Of a DNA stretch of 64,000 bases, positions 33,949 through 43,012 are shown piece after piece; within the stretch, counting starts at the first letter, position 1, and every line of letters begins with the position of its first letter. Under the pieces are notes generated by a model. It did no database searches and was not told where the DNA came from. It saw only the letters and a program-made list of their open reading frames with translations. Origin of the DNA: an uncultured Rhodospirillaceae bacterium (lineage in GTDB: Bacteria > Pseudomonadota > Alphaproteobacteria > UBA8366). A program made the position numbers and the translations under genes. The stretch is from contig CAJWLM010000003.1 of assembly GCA_913043025.1 (NCBI GenBank), positions 1 through 64,000 of the forward strand. Reading direction: 5' to 3'.

Positions 33949-34710
33949 ATGGTCAATGAGCCAGCAAGTCTTGCTTGTATCGACGGAAACAGCCTTGCCT
34001 ATCACTATTCGGCTGGGGACGGACCAGGAGTCCTTTTCTGTACTGGTTTTCGTTCCAACATGACTGGAAAGAAAGCAACTTCACTCGAGAATTGGTGTCA
34101 AAGCCAAGGGCAACAATTTACAAGGTTCGACTATCGCGGCCACGGTAAGTCTGGGGGCAACTTCAGAGATTTAACCATTGGCGATTGGCTAAAAGACACA
34201 ATTTCAATCCTCGATTCGGTAGCGAATGGACCCCAACTTTTGGTGGGGTCCTCTATGGGTGGTTGGATTTCATTCCTTGCCGCCAATGCCCGCCCTGAAA
34301 AAGTCGCTGGCATTATAGCTATCGCACCAGCAGTTGACATGACAAAACGTGCCCTTTCGAACTTAAACGCAGAGGCAAAACGCGAACTTTCTGAGAAGGG
34401 AGAATGGATGCGCCCATCCAAATATGATGCCCAAGGTTATCCGATCACAAAAAAACTTCTGGACGAGGGGGAACTCCACCTTCTCTTGCCTGGCCCAATC
34501 GGTTTTGACGGACCCGTCAGAATCCTACATGGAATGAGGGATGATGCGGTGCCTTGGGAATTATCTTTGGAAATTGCAGCCGCTTTAACCTCGAACGACG
34601 TACATATAAACCTTGTGAAAGATGGAGACCACAGATTATCAAGACCCAACGATATTCAACTTCTTTTGAGGCTGGTCAGCTCATTTTTGACGAGCTCAAA
34701 AGGCTTTTAA
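33949..34710 (+). CDS. Alpha/beta hydrolase
   Basis: The 253-residue product has the alpha/beta-hydrolase order: RGHGKSGG after strand 4, the nucleophile elbow GSSMGGW, the acid in GMRDDAVPWE, and His in GDHRLSRP. GGGAAGGA lies 8 bases before ATG 33949, which fixes the start over an upstream TTG. It is a serine hydrolase of uncertain substrate; close relatives are called esterases or peptidase-like hydrolases. It diverges from the glycosyltransferase genes and its last 35 bases overlap the 3' end of the convergent SDR gene. Confidence 0.85.
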   Translation: MVNEPASLACIDGNSLAYHYSAGDGPGVLFCTGFRSNMTGKKATSLENWCQSQGQQFTRFDYRGHGKSGGNFRDLTIGDWLKDTISILDSVANGPQLLVGSSMGGWISFLAANARPEKVAGIIAIAPAVDMTKRALSNLNAEAKRELSEKGEWMRPSKYDAQGYPITKKLLDEGELHLLLPGPIGFDGPVRILHGMRDDAVPWELSLEIAAALTSNDVHINLVKDGDHRLSRPNDIQLLLRLVSSFLTSSKGF

Positions 34711-35563
34711 GGCCCTCCCTGTAGTCGGGCCATTTAAGTTGAACCCCTAACTCCTTACTCAGTCTTAAATTGGAAACCCGCTTGTTTTCGGCATAAAAAC
34801 TGCGTGCCATGGGAGAAAGATCGGCCTCCTCAAAAGGCACAAGCGGTGGAGGTTCAACCCCTAACAAATAGCAAGCATAAGAGATTACGTCTTGCGGAGG
34901 AGCCGCTTCATTATCGCAAACGTTATAGACCCGGCTTGGATGTGGCATTGAAATTGATGCCGAGAGCACCTGCGAAATATCGTCCACATGAATACGACTA
35001 AACACCTGCCCCCGCTTCTTAATTCGACGCGCACGACCTGTCCTTACGGTCTCGATCGCGTTTCGCCCCGGCCCATAAATCCCCGCAAGACGAAAAATGT
35101 GCACAGGCACACCAAATTGTTCCCAAAGCTTTAACCACCCATTCTCTGCCTTTATTCTATCAATGCCACGTTCGTTTATTGTTTTTAATTCTGAACTTTC
35201 GTCAACCCAATCCCCTTTCCAGTCACCATAGACGCCAGTAGTGGATAGGTAGCCTACCCAGGCAAGTTTGTTAAGTTTAGCCAAGTCATCACAATGATGG
35301 GCAAGAACTGGATCTATTCCAGCCGTAGGTGGGGCTGAGCACAATACATGACTTGCATTTAGAAAGGCGCTTGGTGGCGGACACATCGGTGTATTTCCGT
35401 CGAATACGTATGCTTCAATGCCCTCCTTAGTCAGGGACGACACTGATTCCTTAGAACGGCAGGTGCCTGCTATTTGCCAACCCGCATCTCGAAGTGTGCT
35501 CAACAACGCAAGGGCACAGTAGCCAAGCCCAAAACAAAAAAGACGCCCTTTATGATTCCTCAT
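34676..35563 (-). CDS. NAD(P)-dependent epimerase/dehydratase-like protein (YeeZ type)
   Basis: The 295-residue product begins with a modified Rossmann loop LFCFGLGYCALALL, as in the YeeZ/short extended-SDR group. It keeps LSTTGVYGDWKGDWVDE, where the Tyr of the YxxxK-like region is seen, and RLAGIYGPGRN. I chose ATG 35563, within a cluster of TTG alternatives at up to 35584; ribosome sites are weak for all. Function in the family is poorly defined. The 3' end overlaps the convergent hydrolase gene by 35 bases. Confidence 0.75.
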   Translation of the reverse strand: MRNHKGRLFCFGLGYCALALLSTLRDAGWQIAGTCRSKESVSSLTKEGIEAYVFDGNTPMCPPPSAFLNASHVLCSAPPTAGIDPVLAHHCDDLAKLNKLAWVGYLSTTGVYGDWKGDWVDESSELKTINERGIDRIKAENGWLKLWEQFGVPVHIFRLAGIYGPGRNAIETVRTGRARRIKKRGQVFSRIHVDDISQVLSASISMPHPSRVYNVCDNEAAPPQDVISYACYLLGVEPPPLVPFEEADLSPMARSFYAENKRVSNLRLSKELGVQLKWPDYREGLKSLLSSSKMS

Positions 35564-35905
35564 GCTCAATTTTTTAGTGTCCAAACGCCATATATATTTT
35601 TTAAAAAAATATCACATGAACCATAATTCTGTCTCTTTGACACTGCCAACAAATCATTACGCCTTTACGATACTGTTTATCTTCTAGCTACGCTTTCACA
35701 ATGAATTTTTATAATAGTAGCATGCGCATCTTTTATCCAACCGTGCTTCGGCAACGGGTTTTCTGTCTATTTCGCTGCTGAAATGAGACAAAAAACGCCT
35801 TAACACCACACAAATATTTTGGCGTAGGGCTGTTTTTTAAATCAAGAATTTCAAAGGCATTGCAAGGGCGAATTGAGCTGAACTTCTCCTCTAAATACTT
35901 TTTGC
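35564..35905. other. Intergenic region between fzlA-like and SDR genes
   Basis: These 342 bases hold no convincing gene; a reading frame that enters here from 36035 on the minus strand is out of phase with the GST-like gene. The region contains a terminator candidate at 35789-35825 and an 8-base palindrome ATGCGCAT near 35723. Confidence 0.5.
35789..35825 (-). terminator. Candidate terminator after the fzlA-like gene
   Basis: On the minus strand ACGCC and GGCGT pair around a 21-base loop and are followed by TTTTTT. It lies about 80 bases after the fzlA-like stop. The long loop lowers confidence. Confidence 0.45.
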
Positions 35906-36574
35906 TCAGAAATCTGGATCGGCATAATACTCGGGTGGTGGGTAGCCTGGTATGTGATCGCCGAGGATCTCGCGAAAGCTTGGACGTGATTTCATCCTCG
36001 CATACCACTCTTTCGCCGGAAGGTGCTCTTCCCATGGCACGTCGCCCAAATAGTCAACGCAAGAGAGATGCGCCGCTGCTGATATATCTGCATAACTAAA
36101 TCTATCGCCAGCCAGCCACTGACGTTCTTCAATCAACCATCCGATGTAGTCAAGGTGATAATGAATGTTGGTAGAACCAGCTCGTATTGCCTCAGAATTT
36201 GGCTCACCCATTTTTAAAAACCGTTTCAGAATCTTCTCGTCCACCAAATTGGTAGTGACTTCGCTTTGAAATTTGTCGTCAAACCAGGAGACCAAACGAC
36301 GCACCTCAGCGCGGGCTTCAGGAGTGTCTCCATACAGCTGAGGCTCTGGATACTTATCGTCTAGGTATTCGGCGAGTGCGTAAGATTCGCATATAATTTT
36401 GTGCCCAGGTTCCTCAAGTACTGGCACATCGCACGCCGGGTTCATGGCTACAAATTCTTCTCGCCGCTCCCACACCTTTTCTAGCTTCATGTCGAATTGA
36501 AGTTTTTTTTCCGACATAGCTACTCGTATTTTTCGGCAGCCCGGCGACAACCATAAATGATAAAGAGTGCGCAT
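35906..36574 (-). CDS. fzlA: FzlA-like glutathione S-transferase fold protein
   Basis: The 222-residue product has an N-terminal thioredoxin-like GST domain (MRTLYHLWLSPGCRKIRVA, VPVLEEP, ESYALAEYL) and an alpha-helical C-terminal domain. Its end, PGYPPPEYYADPDF, resembles the conserved C-terminal tail of alphaproteobacterial FzlA, which binds FtsZ and controls constriction rate. I chose ATG 36574, where the family's usual MRTLYH start begins, not the upstream 36634. If it is FzlA it acts in the cytoplasm at the division ring and not as a glutathione enzyme. A generic GST is the alternative. Confidence 0.75.
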   Translation of the reverse strand: MRTLYHLWLSPGCRKIRVAMSEKKLQFDMKLEKVWERREEFVAMNPACDVPVLEEPGHKIICESYALAEYLDDKYPEPQLYGDTPEARAEVRRLVSWFDDKFQSEVTTNLVDEKILKRFLKMGEPNSEAIRAGSTNIHYHLDYIGWLIEERQWLAGDRFSYADISAAAHLSCVDYLGDVPWEEHLPAKEWYARMKSRPSFREILGDHIPGYPPPEYYADPDF

Positions 36575-36711
36575 GTTAATACCGACACGTTTATTTAAAA
36601 AATCCAGTTTGTCAAAGACAGCTAATTTTAGCAATTTAACATATCAAGTTGCCTATTTTATTATGTAATCTATGCTTTGTTAGTAACAATTTGCTTGGAG
36701 GCACAATATCT

Positions 36712-37509
36712 ATGGAGCTCTACCAGCTCACTATTCTGGCCTTAGTGCAGGGTGTAACAGAATTTTTCCCTATAAGTTCCTCCGGCCATTTAGTCATAAT
36801 CTCCAAAGTGTTCGGTTGGTCCGATCAAGGGCTGACGATTGATATCGCATTACACTTCGGAACACTCGGCGCCGTCCTGGTCTATTTTTGGCGAGACCTT
36901 TGGCAAATGCTGCTTGGTTTGGGCCGTTTGTGCTTGGGGATACCAAATGCTCATTCAAAACGCGCAATTAATTTGCTTGTGGCAACCACTCCAGTTGCGC
37001 TGCTCGCCTTTTTTGCTCGCGATCAAGTGGAAGCATATTTCCGAAATTTGGAAGTCATTGCGTGGGCAACCCTTGGATTCGGCATTTTGCTGTGGATCGC
37101 TGACAAAGTAACCCTTACCATACACAGGTGTGATGACCTTAAATTCTTTCATGCACTATTTATCGGCGTTGCACAGGTTCTTGCATTTATCCCCGGAACT
37201 AGTAGAGCAGGCATCACCATAACAGCTGGAAGGCTACTGAGCATGGACCGAGCTGAAGCAGCTCGCTTCTCAATGTTACTTTCAATACCAACAATCGCCG
37301 GAATTTCCGCAGTTTCCGCACTTGAGCTTTACCAACAAGAAAACATCACGATTCAAATGGAGGCGTTAATAGCTGTTGGGCTCTCCTTTATTGCAGGTTT
37401 GATAGCAATTGCAACGTTGCTTCGCTGGCTGAGTCATTCAAGCTTTACACCATTTGTGGTTTATCGGCTCATTTTGGGTGGAGGGCTGCTGTTTATGGTT
37501 TACTCCTAA
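36712..37509 (+). CDS. uppP: Undecaprenyl-diphosphatase
   Basis: The 265-residue product is an integral membrane protein of about 8 segments with both BacA/UppP signatures: VTEFFPISSSGHL (about 16-28) and PGTSRAGITITAGRLLSM (about 160-177), which hold the catalytic Glu, Ser and Arg. It dephosphorylates undecaprenyl pyrophosphate for peptidoglycan and LPS synthesis. TTGGAGG lies about 9 bases before ATG 36712, so I use this start, not 36649. It converges with the NDUFA9-like gene 6 bases away. Confidence 0.96.
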   Translation: MELYQLTILALVQGVTEFFPISSSGHLVIISKVFGWSDQGLTIDIALHFGTLGAVLVYFWRDLWQMLLGLGRLCLGIPNAHSKRAINLLVATTPVALLAFFARDQVEAYFRNLEVIAWATLGFGILLWIADKVTLTIHRCDDLKFFHALFIGVAQVLAFIPGTSRAGITITAGRLLSMDRAEAARFSMLLSIPTIAGISAVSALELYQQENITIQMEALIAVGLSFIAGLIAIATLLRWLSHSSFTPFVVYRLILGGGLLFMVYS

Positions 37510-37515
37510 AGACAA

Positions 37516-38511
37516 TTAGGCTCCACTAAAACGACTGAACCGTCCCCCCTTACAATATTTATCAAGATAACTGGGGAGCATTACGTCGACAGAGGTAGGC
37601 GTAATACCAAACGGCAAAAACCCATTGGCTCCACCATCAAGCACACTATCATTTCTGAGCAGCTTAACTTGGTCACGCGTCAATGGTGGAACAGGCAGCA
37701 ATTCAGCAAGGAATGCGACTGTTAAGGCCAATCCGAAAGGCACGGGTATCACAAGATTTCTTCGTCCGGTACTGTGCAAAATTTTTTCTATTATTTCTTT
37801 GAAACTGAAAACTTCAGGACCCCCGAGTTCGCAGATTTTGCCTGCGTAAGTATCATTTTCTATAGTCTGGACGATTGCGTCAGCTATATCACCAGCATAA
37901 ACCGGCTGGAAACGGGTACCTCCATTTCCAAAAAAGTCTATCCTGCCTGCATTGTATTTTGGATACGGGCAACCCAGGACAGGCATGACCGGTGAAAAGC
38001 AAGCTAGCGCAGCCAACCGATTAAAGAAATCGTCTTGCGGTCCGAAAACGATACTTGGCCTTATAATAGTCGCATTTGGAAAGGCTTCTGTTACGGATTT
38101 TTCTCCATCCGCTTTACTTTTCGAATACACCGACGGTGAGCGCAGTGAGGCACCAAGTGCGGACATGTGCACCAAGAACTTACTTCCAACATCCGCTGCT
38201 GCTTGCGCAACATTCTTGGCGCCTTGGTAATGAACTGCATCGAAACGCTGCCTGCCAATTTGTCGAAATATACCGACTAAGTTTATTACCCCATCAGCCC
38301 CATCTATTACTTTAATAACTGATTCTTTATAGCGAACATTAGCCTGTACCGGCGTTACTTGACCCACATCACCCATGGGTTTTAAAAAAGATGCACCAGA
38401 CGGATCTCGAACGGCAGCACGGACGAGGTAGCCACGCTTCGCCAACCTCTTTACTACATAGCTACCGATGAATCCAGATGCTCCAAATACCGTTATTAGC
38501 CTCGATTTCAT
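37516..38511 (-). CDS. NDUFA9-like NAD(P)H-binding SDR protein
   Basis: The 331-residue product is an atypical short-chain dehydrogenase with the GASGFIG nucleotide loop at about residues 9-15. It matches the layout of the complex I NDUFA9 family common in alphaproteobacteria: ADGVINLVGIF, FLVHMSALGA, SKADGEKSV and IIRPSIVFGPQDDFF. GGAGGG lies 6 bases before ATG 38511. In mitochondria NDUFA9 is a structural NADPH-binding complex I subunit; the bacterial role is less certain. A ubiquinone-biosynthesis or quinone-related function is also proposed for related proteins. Confidence 0.83.
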   Translation of the reverse strand: MKSRLITVFGASGFIGSYVVKRLAKRGYLVRAAVRDPSGASFLKPMGDVGQVTPVQANVRYKESVIKVIDGADGVINLVGIFRQIGRQRFDAVHYQGAKNVAQAAADVGSKFLVHMSALGASLRSPSVYSKSKADGEKSVTEAFPNATIIRPSIVFGPQDDFFNRLAALACFSPVMPVLGCPYPKYNAGRIDFFGNGGTRFQPVYAGDIADAIVQTIENDTYAGKICELGGPEVFSFKEIIEKILHSTGRRNLVIPVPFGLALTVAFLAELLPVPPLTRDQVKLLRNDSVLDGGANGFLPFGITPTSVDVMLPSYLDKYCKGGRFSRFSGA

Positions 38512-38600
38512 ACTTTCCCTCCGAACCAAGCTACGGCAATATATTTATGACTTAATAAACGTATACAAAGCCCAATAACGCAAGGCCAGTATAAATGCTG

Positions 38601-38629
38601 TTGACAAGTTCCTCCCAGAGGGTCATCAC
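38601..38629 (+). promoter_or_regulatory. Candidate promoter of tRNA-Leu
   Basis: A perfect TTGACA at 38601-38606 with a weak -10 (CATCAC at 38624-38629, 17-base spacing) lies 15 bases before the tRNA 5' end, a fitting distance for a short leader. Confidence 0.5.
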
Positions 38630-38643
38630 TTTTCGCCATTTTA

Positions 38644-38730
38644 GCCCAGGTGGCGGAATTGGTAGACGCGCAGGTTTCAGGTACCTGTGGGGGAAACCCC
38701 GTGGAAGTTCGAGTCTTCTCCTGGGCACCA
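38644..38730 (+). tRNA. tRNA-Leu (anticodon CAG)
   Basis: The 87-base gene folds as a class II tRNA. The acceptor GCCCAGG pairs with CCTGGGC. The anticodon stem CAGGT/ACCTG encloses loop TTCAGGT, so the anticodon is CAG, reading CUG. A long variable arm (GGGGGAAACCCC region) is typical of Leu. The T arm is GGAAG/CTTCT with loop TTCGAGT. CCA is encoded at 38728-38730. Confidence 0.96.
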
Positions 38731-38856
38731 ATGGCTTGATTTTTGACTTTTAATAGGCCGAGCTGTGCTTAACGGTGGCGTTAGCCCTCCTAAGAAAGCT
38801 ATGTTACTCTCCAATATAGGAAGTTGTTTGATATAAAATTAATCAGGATTTTTACT

Positions 38857-39471
38857 TTGAGTATTCATTTGCATCTTGGCGACTTGCCAAACGATCTCGA
38901 TCTCGGCAACCTTGTGGCAGTTGATACTGAGACTATGGGGTTGAAATTGCACAGAGACCGTCTCTGCGTGGTCCAGCTCTCGGCCGGGGACGGAGACGCC
39001 CATGTAGTAAAGATACCACAAAATAATATTTGTGCACCAAACCTTGTCAGATTATTTTCACATCAGAAGACGGTTAAACTTTTCCACTTTGCTCGGTTCG
39101 ACATAGGCGTTTTAACTCATTACCTTAACTGCCAATGTCAGCCCGTATTTTGCACCAAGATAGCGTCTCGTTTAGTTCGAACGTACACTGACAAGCACGG
39201 CTTAAAGGATTTGTGTAAAGCACTTCTTGATTTGGACATATCGAAACAGCAACAATCGTCGGACTGGGGGGCTTCAGAGCTATCAAAAGCGCAAATTGAA
39301 TATGCTGCAAGCGATGTACTGTATCTTCATGCTATCTGGGAGAAACTCAAAGAAATGCTGATACGCGAGGGTCTCATGGATTTAGCGCAAGCTACGTTTG
39401 ACTTTTTACCAATTCGTTCCGCATTAGACATAAACGGATTCGAAGATGACGATATTTTCGCGCATCACTAA
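38857..39471 (+). CDS. rnd: Ribonuclease D-like 3'-5' exonuclease
   Basis: The 204-residue product is a DEDD-family exonuclease domain alone. Exo I is VDTETMGL, exo II is FHFARFDIGVL, and exo III is YAASDVLYLHAIW with the Tyr of the DEDDy type. It lacks the HRDC domains of E. coli RNase D, as is common for short alphaproteobacterial versions. I prefer TTG 38857, with AGGA about 8 bases upstream, over the TTG at 38824, whose ribosome site would be too close. It trims tRNA and other RNA 3' ends, which suits its place after tRNA-Leu. Confidence 0.87.
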   Translation: MSIHLHLGDLPNDLDLGNLVAVDTETMGLKLHRDRLCVVQLSAGDGDAHVVKIPQNNICAPNLVRLFSHQKTVKLFHFARFDIGVLTHYLNCQCQPVFCTKIASRLVRTYTDKHGLKDLCKALLDLDISKQQQSSDWGASELSKAQIEYAASDVLYLHAIWEKLKEMLIREGLMDLAQATFDFLPIRSALDINGFEDDDIFAHH

Positions 39472-39524
39472 ACAAAGGCCAACCCTTTCTTTATCGTTTC
39501 TCAGCCCTGCATTGGAATAATTAA

Positions 39525-40529
39525 ATGACGGCAGCAAGTGAATTAAACTCTGAGGATTCTTCAACAAAGACTAAGAAGCGAGAACTTAACGCTGCGAAAT
39601 ACGTGCTTCGACTTGAGGCTGAGGCAATTTCTACCCTCGCTGATCACATCGACGGAACCTTCGCTCATGCAATTAAAATCCTTCATAATATAGAGGGCCG
39701 CATTATAGTGACAGGCATGGGCAAGAGTGGTCACATTGCTCGCAAAATAGCGGCTACTTTGTCCTCAACCGGAAGCCCCGCTCAATATGTGCATCCTGGA
39801 GAAGCGAGCCATGGCGATCTAGGTATGATTACAGATGAAGATGCCGTGATAGCGCTGTCAAATTCGGGGGAAACGAATGAACTTCGAGATTTATTGGAAT
39901 ATACCCGCCGATTTTCAATTCCTCTGATAGCAATTACTGGACGCACAGAGAGCACTCTTGGTGAAATGGCAGATACAGTAATATTGTTGCCAGATGTGCC
40001 AGAGGGTTGCCCAATGGGCTTGGCACCAACTACTTCAACCACTGCGAGCTTAGCCATAGGAGATGCAATTGCGGTTGCCTTGCTGGAAGTGAATGGCTTT
40101 TCAGCTAATGATTTTCGCGTTTTACATCCTGGAGGCAAACTGGGCTCCAGTCTACTTCGAGTTTCAGATTTAATGCATCGTGGACCTTCAATGCCAATTG
40201 TAAAACCCGCCGCACTCATGAGTGAGACCATATTAGAAATGACCTCAAAGAGCCTTGGCTGTGTGGGAATTGTAGATTCGGGAAAACTAATTGGAATTGT
40301 AACGGATGGTGATTTGCGTCGCCATATCAATAGCGATATGCGCAAGGTAACCGCCGGTGAGATTATGACTGGTGCTCCCGCAACAATCCGAGTTCATGCT
40401 TTGGCGGGAGAGGCGATCGCTATGATGAACGAGAAGTCTATAACAAATCTTTTCGTTATCGATGATGATCAAGGAGCGCTAGTTGGTGTGCTGCACATTC
40501 ATGATTGCCTAAGAGCTGGACTGGTTTAG
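39525..40529 (+). CDS. kdsD: Arabinose-5-phosphate isomerase
   Basis: The 334-residue product has an N-terminal SIS sugar-isomerase domain (about 40-175, GMGKSGHIARKIAATLSSTG and HGDLGMI) and two C-terminal CBS domains (about 210-330). It converts ribulose-5-phosphate to arabinose-5-phosphate, the first step to Kdo of LPS. It heads the block kdsD-lptC-lptA-lptB-rpoN, with 4 bases to lptC. The length is typical for KdsD/KpsF/GutQ. Confidence 0.95.
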   Translation: MTAASELNSEDSSTKTKKRELNAAKYVLRLEAEAISTLADHIDGTFAHAIKILHNIEGRIIVTGMGKSGHIARKIAATLSSTGSPAQYVHPGEASHGDLGMITDEDAVIALSNSGETNELRDLLEYTRRFSIPLIAITGRTESTLGEMADTVILLPDVPEGCPMGLAPTTSTTASLAIGDAIAVALLEVNGFSANDFRVLHPGGKLGSSLLRVSDLMHRGPSMPIVKPAALMSETILEMTSKSLGCVGIVDSGKLIGIVTDGDLRRHINSDMRKVTAGEIMTGAPATIRVHALAGEAIAMMNEKSITNLFVIDDDQGALVGVLHIHDCLRAGLV

Positions 40530-40533
40530 CGCA

Positions 40534-41253
40534 ATGGATGAAACCTCTATGTTGGCTCAATCCGCTCAAAACAATGGGCATGTATCTGGATTAAAAAAAC
40601 CTGATCAACGCATACAACGTCGCGACATCCCTATCTCGGCCCGACAGCAGATTAGTGTATCTCCTTTCTACGGTCGTTTTGTGGGAACAATGCGCGTTTT
40701 GCTCCCAACTATCGCTACAGGCCTCATGGTTCTTGTTCTTGTTTGGCCTCAGTTAGACCAGCAGCAACGTAGGTTTACACTGGGCCCCGCAAAGATTGAT
40801 AAAAGTGCAGCTAAGAACTTAACGATGCTCAATGGTCGATATGCGGGAATATTGGAAGAAAAGCCATTCACGATAACAGCGACAAAAGCACACCAGAAGA
40901 ATGCGACAGATATGGAGTTCTCGTTACAAGGACCCAAAGTAGACGTAATGATGCAGAATGGTTCGTGGGCTGCTATCACGGCAAAAGACGGATTTTACAA
41001 TCACAAAATGCAGCTTTTAGAGCTAACGGGGGGAGTAAACCTTTTTCACGACACTGGATACGAATTCCACACCGAAAATACAGTCGTCGATTTGAAGGCA
41101 GGGGATGCGCGTGGTGTTGACCCCGTCGAAGGTCAAGGTCCCTTGGGTAACCTTCAATCTGAAGGGTTCGTCCTTTTTTACAAGTCCAAGCGTATACTTT
41201 TTACCGGACGTTCAAAATTGACGCTATTCCCACACCGGATGAAAGAAGGATGA
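40534..41253 (+). CDS. lptC: LPS export protein LptC
   Basis: The 239-residue product has one N-terminal membrane anchor (about 52-70, VLLPTIATGLMVLVLVWP) and a periplasmic beta-jellyroll of the LptC family. It receives LPS from the LptB2FG transporter and passes it to LptA. Its extended N-terminus (about 50 residues before the helix) is charged and cytoplasmic. The lptA start overlaps its stop (ATGA). The family is sequence-poor, and context adds much of the confidence. Confidence 0.9.
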   Translation: MDETSMLAQSAQNNGHVSGLKKPDQRIQRRDIPISARQQISVSPFYGRFVGTMRVLLPTIATGLMVLVLVWPQLDQQQRRFTLGPAKIDKSAAKNLTMLNGRYAGILEEKPFTITATKAHQKNATDMEFSLQGPKVDVMMQNGSWAAITAKDGFYNHKMQLLELTGGVNLFHDTGYEFHTENTVVDLKAGDARGVDPVEGQGPLGNLQSEGFVLFYKSKRILFTGRSKLTLFPHRMKEG

Positions 41254-42110
41254 GGACACCTTATTCGGTCATATTGGCTACGGTTTTTCTTTGGCTTGGA
41301 AAAGTTCTTGTATCATCTACAACACATGCCCAGTCAGTAAACATACCTATGGCCGATGGCGACAATACCTCTCCCTTAGTAATAGAGGCAGACGACGGTC
41401 TTGAGTGGATTCCTAAGCAGGGGAAATATATTGCACGTGGCAATGCGAGAGCGGCACGCGGAAAGGTAACCCTGCACGCAGAAGAGCTTATCGCTCATTA
41501 TCGAGATACAGAAACGGGGCAGGGCCAAGAAATGGTTAGGCTTGATGCAAAAGGACAAGTCAAAATAGTTTCATTGGGCAAAGATCAAACAGGGAAACCG
41601 GCAAAGACGACTGCGACTGGAGACATGGCCGTTTATCACGTCAAAGAGTCAGTCTTCGTCCTCAATGGCAAAAAGCTCCAGATGGTTTCGCCTCAAGGCG
41701 TTTTGAAAGCACGAGATAGTCTCGAGTATTGGGATAAACGTCAAACAGCTGTCGCGCGAGGAAAGGCGGTAGTTATTCAAAACAAACAGCGTCTGCACGC
41801 AGATATTCTTACTGCTTATTTCACTTCTCCCGGCCCTAATAACAAAACATCAAACACGAATGGGCAGCGAATCGACAGAGTAGATGCCATTGGTAACGTC
41901 CACGTTTCAGTTTCAAATGCAATTATAAGGGGAGATAAAGGAGAGTATTATCCCAAGACGAGTGTGGCAACATTAAAGGGAAACGTTAAAATCACGAGCA
42001 ATAATAACCAGTTAAATGGAGACACGGCAAAAGTAAATTTAAAAACAGGTATTTATAAGCTTGTCGGTAAGCGTGTAAAAGGTTTGATAACCCCCAACCA
42101 GACGCGATAA
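41250..42110 (+). CDS. lptA: LPS export protein LptA
   Basis: The 286-residue product has a signal peptide (cleavage after about THA, residue 27) and repeated beta strands of the OstA/LptA fold: IEADDGLEWIPKQGKYIARGNA, given here in part as DDGLEWIPKQGKYIARGN, then LKARDSLEYWDKRQTAVARG and further repeats. It is the periplasmic bridge for LPS. At 286 residues it is longer than E. coli LptA (185), with additional OstA repeats, as in other alphaproteobacteria. Confidence 0.92.
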   Translation: MRTPYSVILATVFLWLGKVLVSSTTHAQSVNIPMADGDNTSPLVIEADDGLEWIPKQGKYIARGNARAARGKVTLHAEELIAHYRDTETGQGQEMVRLDAKGQVKIVSLGKDQTGKPAKTTATGDMAVYHVKESVFVLNGKKLQMVSPQGVLKARDSLEYWDKRQTAVARGKAVVIQNKQRLHADILTAYFTSPGPNNKTSNTNGQRIDRVDAIGNVHVSVSNAIIRGDKGEYYPKTSVATLKGNVKITSNNNQLNGDTAKVNLKTGIYKLVGKRVKGLITPNQTR

Positions 42111-42165
42111 AATCGTGTTATAGATATTGAGTTTTAGGAAATACAATACTGGAGTATCAACTCAA

Positions 42166-42993
42166 GTGAGCCAATCGTCCGAACCTCCAATCCATTCATC
42201 CCTGATGACATCAAACCAGTCGTCAGGCAAAAGTCAAAGTAATCAAGAGGGGCCGCAACTTATCGCCTCTAATTCAGGATTGGTAGTGCGTAACCTGGGG
42301 AAGCAATTCAAGAAACGCCCAATACTTAGGGATGTAAGCCTCTATCTGCAACGCGGCGAAGTAATTGGTCTGCTAGGTCCAAATGGTGCCGGCAAGACAA
42401 CTTGTTTTTATATTATTACCGGGCTGATTGCCGCAGACTATGGAGCCGTCTTAATGGACGGACATGATATCACAACTCTTCCTATGTATAGGCGCGCTCG
42501 TTTGGGTATTGGTTATTTGCCTCAAGAGCCATCTATATTTCGCGGTCTTAACGTTGAGCAAAATATTCGTGGCGTCCTTGAGGTAGTCGAAGGAAATAGA
42601 GAACAACGCGAAGCAATGCTCGAGGCATTGCTTGCCGAGTTCTCAATAACACATTTGCGCCGCACTCCATCACTTGCACTATCCGGCGGAGAGAGACGTC
42701 GGGTAGAAATTGCGCGCGCCTTAGCCTCCCAGCCTAATTTTATTCTTCTAGACGAACCCCTCGCAGGTATCGACCCTATAGCAGTACGAGACATTAGAGA
42801 GCTCGTTATTCATTTAAAAGACCGTGGCATTGGCGTGCTTATTACGGACCATAATGTGCGTGAAACGCTCGAGGTTGTTGATCGTGCATATATTCTCCAT
42901 GATGGTAGATTATTGATGGAAGGGCGCCCAGACGAAATTGTCGCAAATAATGAAGTTCGTCGTGTCTATCTTGGAGAACGGTTCAGCCTTTAA
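42166..42993 (+). CDS. lptB: LPS export ABC transporter ATP-binding protein LptB
   Basis: The product is 275 residues from GTG 42166. The start is uncertain: TTG 42127 (288 residues) and ATG 42205 are alternatives, and GGAG lies 11 bases before the GTG. Walker A is [11 protein letters not shown], the Q-loop is YLPQEPS, the signature is [15 protein letters not shown], Walker B is [12 protein letters not shown] and the switch His is in ITDHNVRET. It powers LPS extraction with LptFG. A Ser/Gln-rich N-terminal tail precedes the domain. The 3' end lies within the out-of-frame upstream extension of rpoN, but the chosen rpoN start at 43013 gives no overlap. Confidence 0.96.
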   Translation: MSQSSEPPIHSSLMTSNQSSGKSQSNQEGPQLIASNSGLVVRNLGKQFKKRPILRDVSLYLQRGEVIGLLGPNGAGKTTCFYIITGLIAADYGAVLMDGHDITTLPMYRRARLGIGYLPQEPSIFRGLNVEQNIRGVLEVVEGNREQREAMLEALLAEFSITHLRRTPSLALSGGERRRVEIARALASQPNFILLDEPLAGIDPIAVRDIRELVIHLKDRGIGVLITDHNVRETLEVVDRAYILHDGRLLMEGRPDEIVANNEVRRVYLGERFSL

Positions 42994-43012
42994 AGGCAGA
43001 ATCACCCACATA

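Noticed and set aside
35733-36035. 100-codon minus-strand frame overlapping the end of the fzlA-like gene
   Set aside because: It overlaps the FzlA-like tail in another frame and has no family resemblance or ribosome site.
38767-38785. Hairpin after tRNA-Leu considered as its terminator
   Set aside because: The stem is bulged and no T-run follows.
39782-40345. 187-codon open frame on the minus strand
   Set aside because: It is antisense to kdsD with no ribosome site or family match.
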